Shown: piece by piece, positions 60,461 through 64,000 of the stretch | Position numbering within the stretch: the stretch's first letter is position 1 | Layout: each line of letters begins with the position of its first letter | Source: Amblyornis subalaris | Taxonomy: Eukaryota > Chordata > Aves > Passeriformes > Ptilonorhynchidae | Length of the DNA: 64,000 nucleotides | Reading direction: 5' to 3' | Assembly (NCBI GenBank): GCA_018881555.1 | Contig: JACAXG010000012.1 | Location: forward strand, 1-64,000 | Notes under the pieces: generated by a model | What the model saw: only the letters and a program-made list of their open reading frames with translations | Database searches by the model: none | Told to the model about the DNA's origin: nothing | Position numbers and translations under genes: made by a program

Positions 60461-63400
60461 GTAAGTACTAAGGGAGTGTCTAAGGGGTGATACTGCTTTT
60501 TATATAAGCTAAGAAGGGTTCATTTTACTGATAGTGAAAGCTTTCTGCTTTTATTTTGAAGTATTTTTTCTGTTTTATTACATTTAAATGCTGTAACTGT
60601 GAGGAAGTACTTATTTTTGAAAAAGAACTATTTCCTCTGGCAATTGTTTCTGTGAAAATTTGTATGTCAGAGTGAGTTTCAGAGCAAATTCCACTTTTAT
60701 GCTCTGTCATTCACATCCAGTTAGTATGACCTGTTTTAAGTATATAGGACAATGTCTTCCATTTTGGGTGATGATTTTGGGGGAAGAAGGAATATTGGCA
60801 GTAACTAACTTGAAGGCCAGTGCTTCTGCTTGGTGCTGTATTTTCAGAGTTGAGAGTAGTGTACACAATCTGTGACAGAATCTGATCAGTCATTCTACCA
60901 CCTGGGCCAATGCAACCATACAGCTTTCAGTCATTTCCTTTCACTCATTACAGGAGTAAACAGAGGAAGAAAATCATGATCTTCCCTGAGAAGGTATTTA
61001 TAGTATAGTTATGGTACAGTTTGTTATAGGAAGAATGGGTTTATTGGAATGACTGCTGCAACAGATGACTACTTAGGATTTTTCAGAGGATCTACAATTT
61101 ATCATTTTCTATTAGAACACATTTCTTTACAACCACATTCTGATAGTAGGGGTTTTCAGATTCCTGTCCTCTGTTGTAGTTATTTTCTATTAGTCATCAG
61201 CTTCTGTAAAACCCAAATGCCAAATTTATTCACAGTCAAAAATCTCTAGATGTAAAATGGAAACAAGTAAGAATATTTGCAAATAAAGATTTCGTGTGTG
61301 AGAAAGTTGCAGGATTGGGTTGCATAATGTTTGAATATGGAGCAAAACAAGAAAACACGCCTTGCTGTTGCAGACAACTCTATCCTCACTAGTATATGTT
61401 ATACACAAAACAGCAGGCTTTTAGAATATGTGAGACATGTTTGCTCTAGCCTCATCTGAGATCAGTGTAAAATTCTTACCTCCTCAGCCCACCTCATGAA
61501 GTAATGTGTTTGTTTTGTACACATGTTCCATGAAGTCTGGTCTCCTACTGTGTGCCCAAAGCCGTTTTGCTGTTGAGAAAAATCTGAAAATATTCATATA
61601 AATTCTTCCCACTCTTATTTATCAATATATGTTTCATTTCTTCTCCAAGGGACTGTTGAGACACACAACATCATCTAAAAAATCCTCTTTTATATCATGA
61701 GCTCCAGTAAACTGTGTCAGTAATTCTTTGTGACAGTAGAATGTTATAACAGTATTTTATAAATTGCATGTAGATTAAGGTTGTTGTTAATAATTAATAC
61801 TCAATATTACATATTAATATTTATATTTATTTTCCTGCAGTAGCCTGTCCTACACAAAAATACACGTGCATATCCATATCAGTTAAATGATTACAGTAGC
61901 CTTATCTTGATTTTCTTTTCCTCAGTAGCATCTATGGAAATGAATGTGCCTTCTTCAGAATTAAAGACCTAAGTTTGCATGCATGTATACACGTGTGCAT
62001 ATATTTATAGTGTAAGAAAAGCTTAACTATATAAGTACATATGCTTTTTCAAATTACATATATGTCCATGTGTTTGTGTACATATATATGCACATGTGCA
62101 GCAAGTGTGGTAATGGCATGCAGAAGCCTTGAGTGATATTTTAAATGTCAAGTCTGTGACAGGATGCCATAGAACTGAAAAGTAAGAAGGTACAGGATTT
62201 TATACATATTTTTGACTAGGGTCCCAGTCATGGTAACTGAAGAAATACCTATCTCTCTCCCCCTGAGGTTTAGGGATTTGTGTGAATCAGGCACTTTTCT
62301 AGTAAGAATCCTGCATGATATAATGCAGTACAAAAATAAGTCATGCTGCTCTTTTTAAGGAGATTTGGTTTCTGGGTTTGTTTTTTTTTCCCTTTGTTTC
62401 TTGAAAAAAGTTTATTATTTAACTCATGAATTGTTTGCTGGTTATTTTACTGGAATCGGGATTTCACTTTGGTTTTCAATCAGAACTTTTTTCCTAAACT
62501 CATGGTTAGGGAAGTTAACAGGCAAATTTTGCTGTCTTACACTTGATCTTAGGTGCAGCTGGAAAGTTTCTCTCTGTATGTTGGTTAAACTTCTGTAGAC
62601 TGCTGAAGCTTGCTACACACCAACTCTGCTCACCCTGCCATTTAATGTCATTCTTAAGCAGGGCGCGGACGGGGGTGTGGTGTGAGTATCTGAAGTTGTT
62701 TAGCAGGTCTGGAAACTGCTAGATGCAATCATGATAAAACAGAGTTTATTTAAGATGATTCTAGGAAAACATAGAGAATGAAAGTACCTGTTTGCGCTCT
62801 ATTCAAAATATATGTACCTAGTTATTTTGAAAGAATAAATTAAAGGTACAGAGAGAAAATATGTCTTGGTGAAACAAAAAGAAAGTCCCTTAAATTTCCT
62901 CGTAAAACTTAATTCAAGGCTTCTGAGATGATTATTTTAAGGTCTGAGTACGTTTGCTCACCTGCAGTGTGGCCAGTCCAGTAATATTCCGGTTTATTAT
63001 GATTATTTTCAGCAGGATGATCTCTGCTTAAAGGGCAAGTGGTTGCAGTAAGGCAGCCCAGTCAGTTAGTAATTATGAACTGTCAAGGGGTTGCAGTAAA
63101 AGGCAGGAAGAACTCTGGTGTTGGAATTGGTCTGGGATTTAGCTCTGGGAGATGGAGACGGAAAGACTCTTGTGGCCTTTGTTAGTCAGGAGTAGAGTTA
63201 TATTTTACAGAGTTTCATGTCATAGGGAAGAAACCTGAGATAACGTTTGGAGTGGAGCTGAACTATCTTGGATTGGGGCAGAGGCCTGCAGATAGAAGTC
63301 TTTTTCTGAACAGGATTTGTAAGAGACAGAAACTAATGGCAATATAGATTTTTAAAGTGGTTTGTGTCAGTTTAAAATGCTAAAAGTGGGATCTCAGGAA

Positions 63401-64000
63401 TGCTGAGAACACTGACCAAAAGTCCCTCCAGGCTATCTAAAATGTGTGATCAGAGAAATTCAGTCCCCTTATAGCATAGGCTTGCACTGAACATTTTGAG
63501 AAGAGTCTGCTGTTAATGTAGCCAGTGTGTAGAGCAGAAGTGATAAATGCTACTACTTTCCAGACTCTGAACAAATTATTAAAAACAATAATAATACCTG
63601 TTGTTATAATATCCTTTGTTAGATTTGGGAAACTCCTTGACTCCTTGGTTTAATTCACAGAAACATCTCCAGCACAAAAACCTGAGCTTGCAGACATTTT
63701 CCATTGCCCTGTTATGTCATGACTGACTTCAGTTTTTAGTTTCCATGACAACCATGATTTTTTGATTGGTAAAGAATCAAGTACTAAAGGATTTTTTGGG
63801 ACTGTACAGTATTTTTCCATCAAAGGATTTGAGTGAAAATATCAAGATGCTTTTCGCTAATCTGTATTGGAATTGAATTGCTGTCTAAATGTGGATACCT
63901 GTTTGTGGCAGACTCCACATACACTAACTTTTCAGATAGAATACATGAGAAAATAGCCCTATTACAGTTGCCAAGTAACTTTCTGGAAAATTAATGATAA
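60461..64000 (+). other. CSRNP3: CSRNP3 intron after first coding exon (3' end outside window)
   Basis: The donor is GTAAGT. The remaining 3.5 kb is AT-rich with CA/TA-rich stretches near 61975-62105 and an X-box-like GTTTCCATGACAAC at 63739. No second CSRNP3 exon (expected to begin with a Pro-Ser-Ser-Ile-Leu-Lys-type sequence) was seen before 64000. Confidence 0.7.

Overview
This is a vertebrate nuclear window, almost certainly from a bird and probably a neoavian. The evidence is: split genes with GT-AG introns; CR1 LINE fragments ending in the typical avian 3' tail; several bird-type ERV solo LTRs; and a 2 kb to 4 kb intron scale with a CpG-island promoter. No prokaryotic, plasmid or CRISPR-like features are present. 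Single isolated Ns are scattered through the sequence and behave like masked heterozygous or ambiguous sites.

Region 1 (1-27260, + strand) is the 3' half of a voltage-gated sodium channel alpha subunit gene, identified as SCN2A. Eleven coding exons were placed by reading the frame through splice sites (1-444, 9548-9668, 10031-10185, 12260-12433, 14429-14551, 19398-19679, 20226-20279, 21333-21470, 22113-22217, 22381-22651, 23933-25128). They encode the ankyrin-binding II-III linker, domain III with its S4 and the selectivity-filter Lys, the IFM inactivation gate, domain IV with the selectivity-filter Ala, and the C-terminal EF-hand-like/IQ tail. Counting codons from the IFM motif gives a protein that ends at residue 2005 in human Nav1.2 numbering, with no net indel. 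One intron (21471-22112) begins with AT and ends with AC, a rare class known in this gene family. A 3'UTR of about 2.1 kb follows, with two Pumilio-type motifs and an AATAAA at 27238.

Region 2 (about 27260-28430) is a short intergenic spacer. Region 3 (about 28430-29420) is a CpG island with a strong splice donor on the + strand. I infer it is the promoter and a noncoding first exon of the next gene.

Region 4 (about 28674-64000) is the 5' part of CSRNP3, a cysteine/serine-rich nuclear protein (transcription factor family). Only the first coding exon is in the window (60289-60460, ATG at 60313); the rest lies beyond 64000. SCN2A followed by CSRNP3 in the same direction matches the known vertebrate order and supports both names. 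The long CSRNP3 5' intron holds three LTR copies (30913-31509, 41798-about 42353, 55147-about 55413), another LTR-like repeat (about 31620-32215), CR1 fragments (49405-49463, 49922-50707) and low-complexity tracts. A further solo LTR (10899-11989) with a perfect 5-bp target duplication sits antisense inside an SCN2A intron.

I found no unprecedented biological system. The most interesting items are the AT-AC intron, a tiny upstream ORF whose stop codon overlaps the CSRNP3 start codon, the N sites of SCN2A all falling at potentially synonymous positions, a base-composition shift inside the last SCN2A exon, and the precisely delimited LTR insertions.
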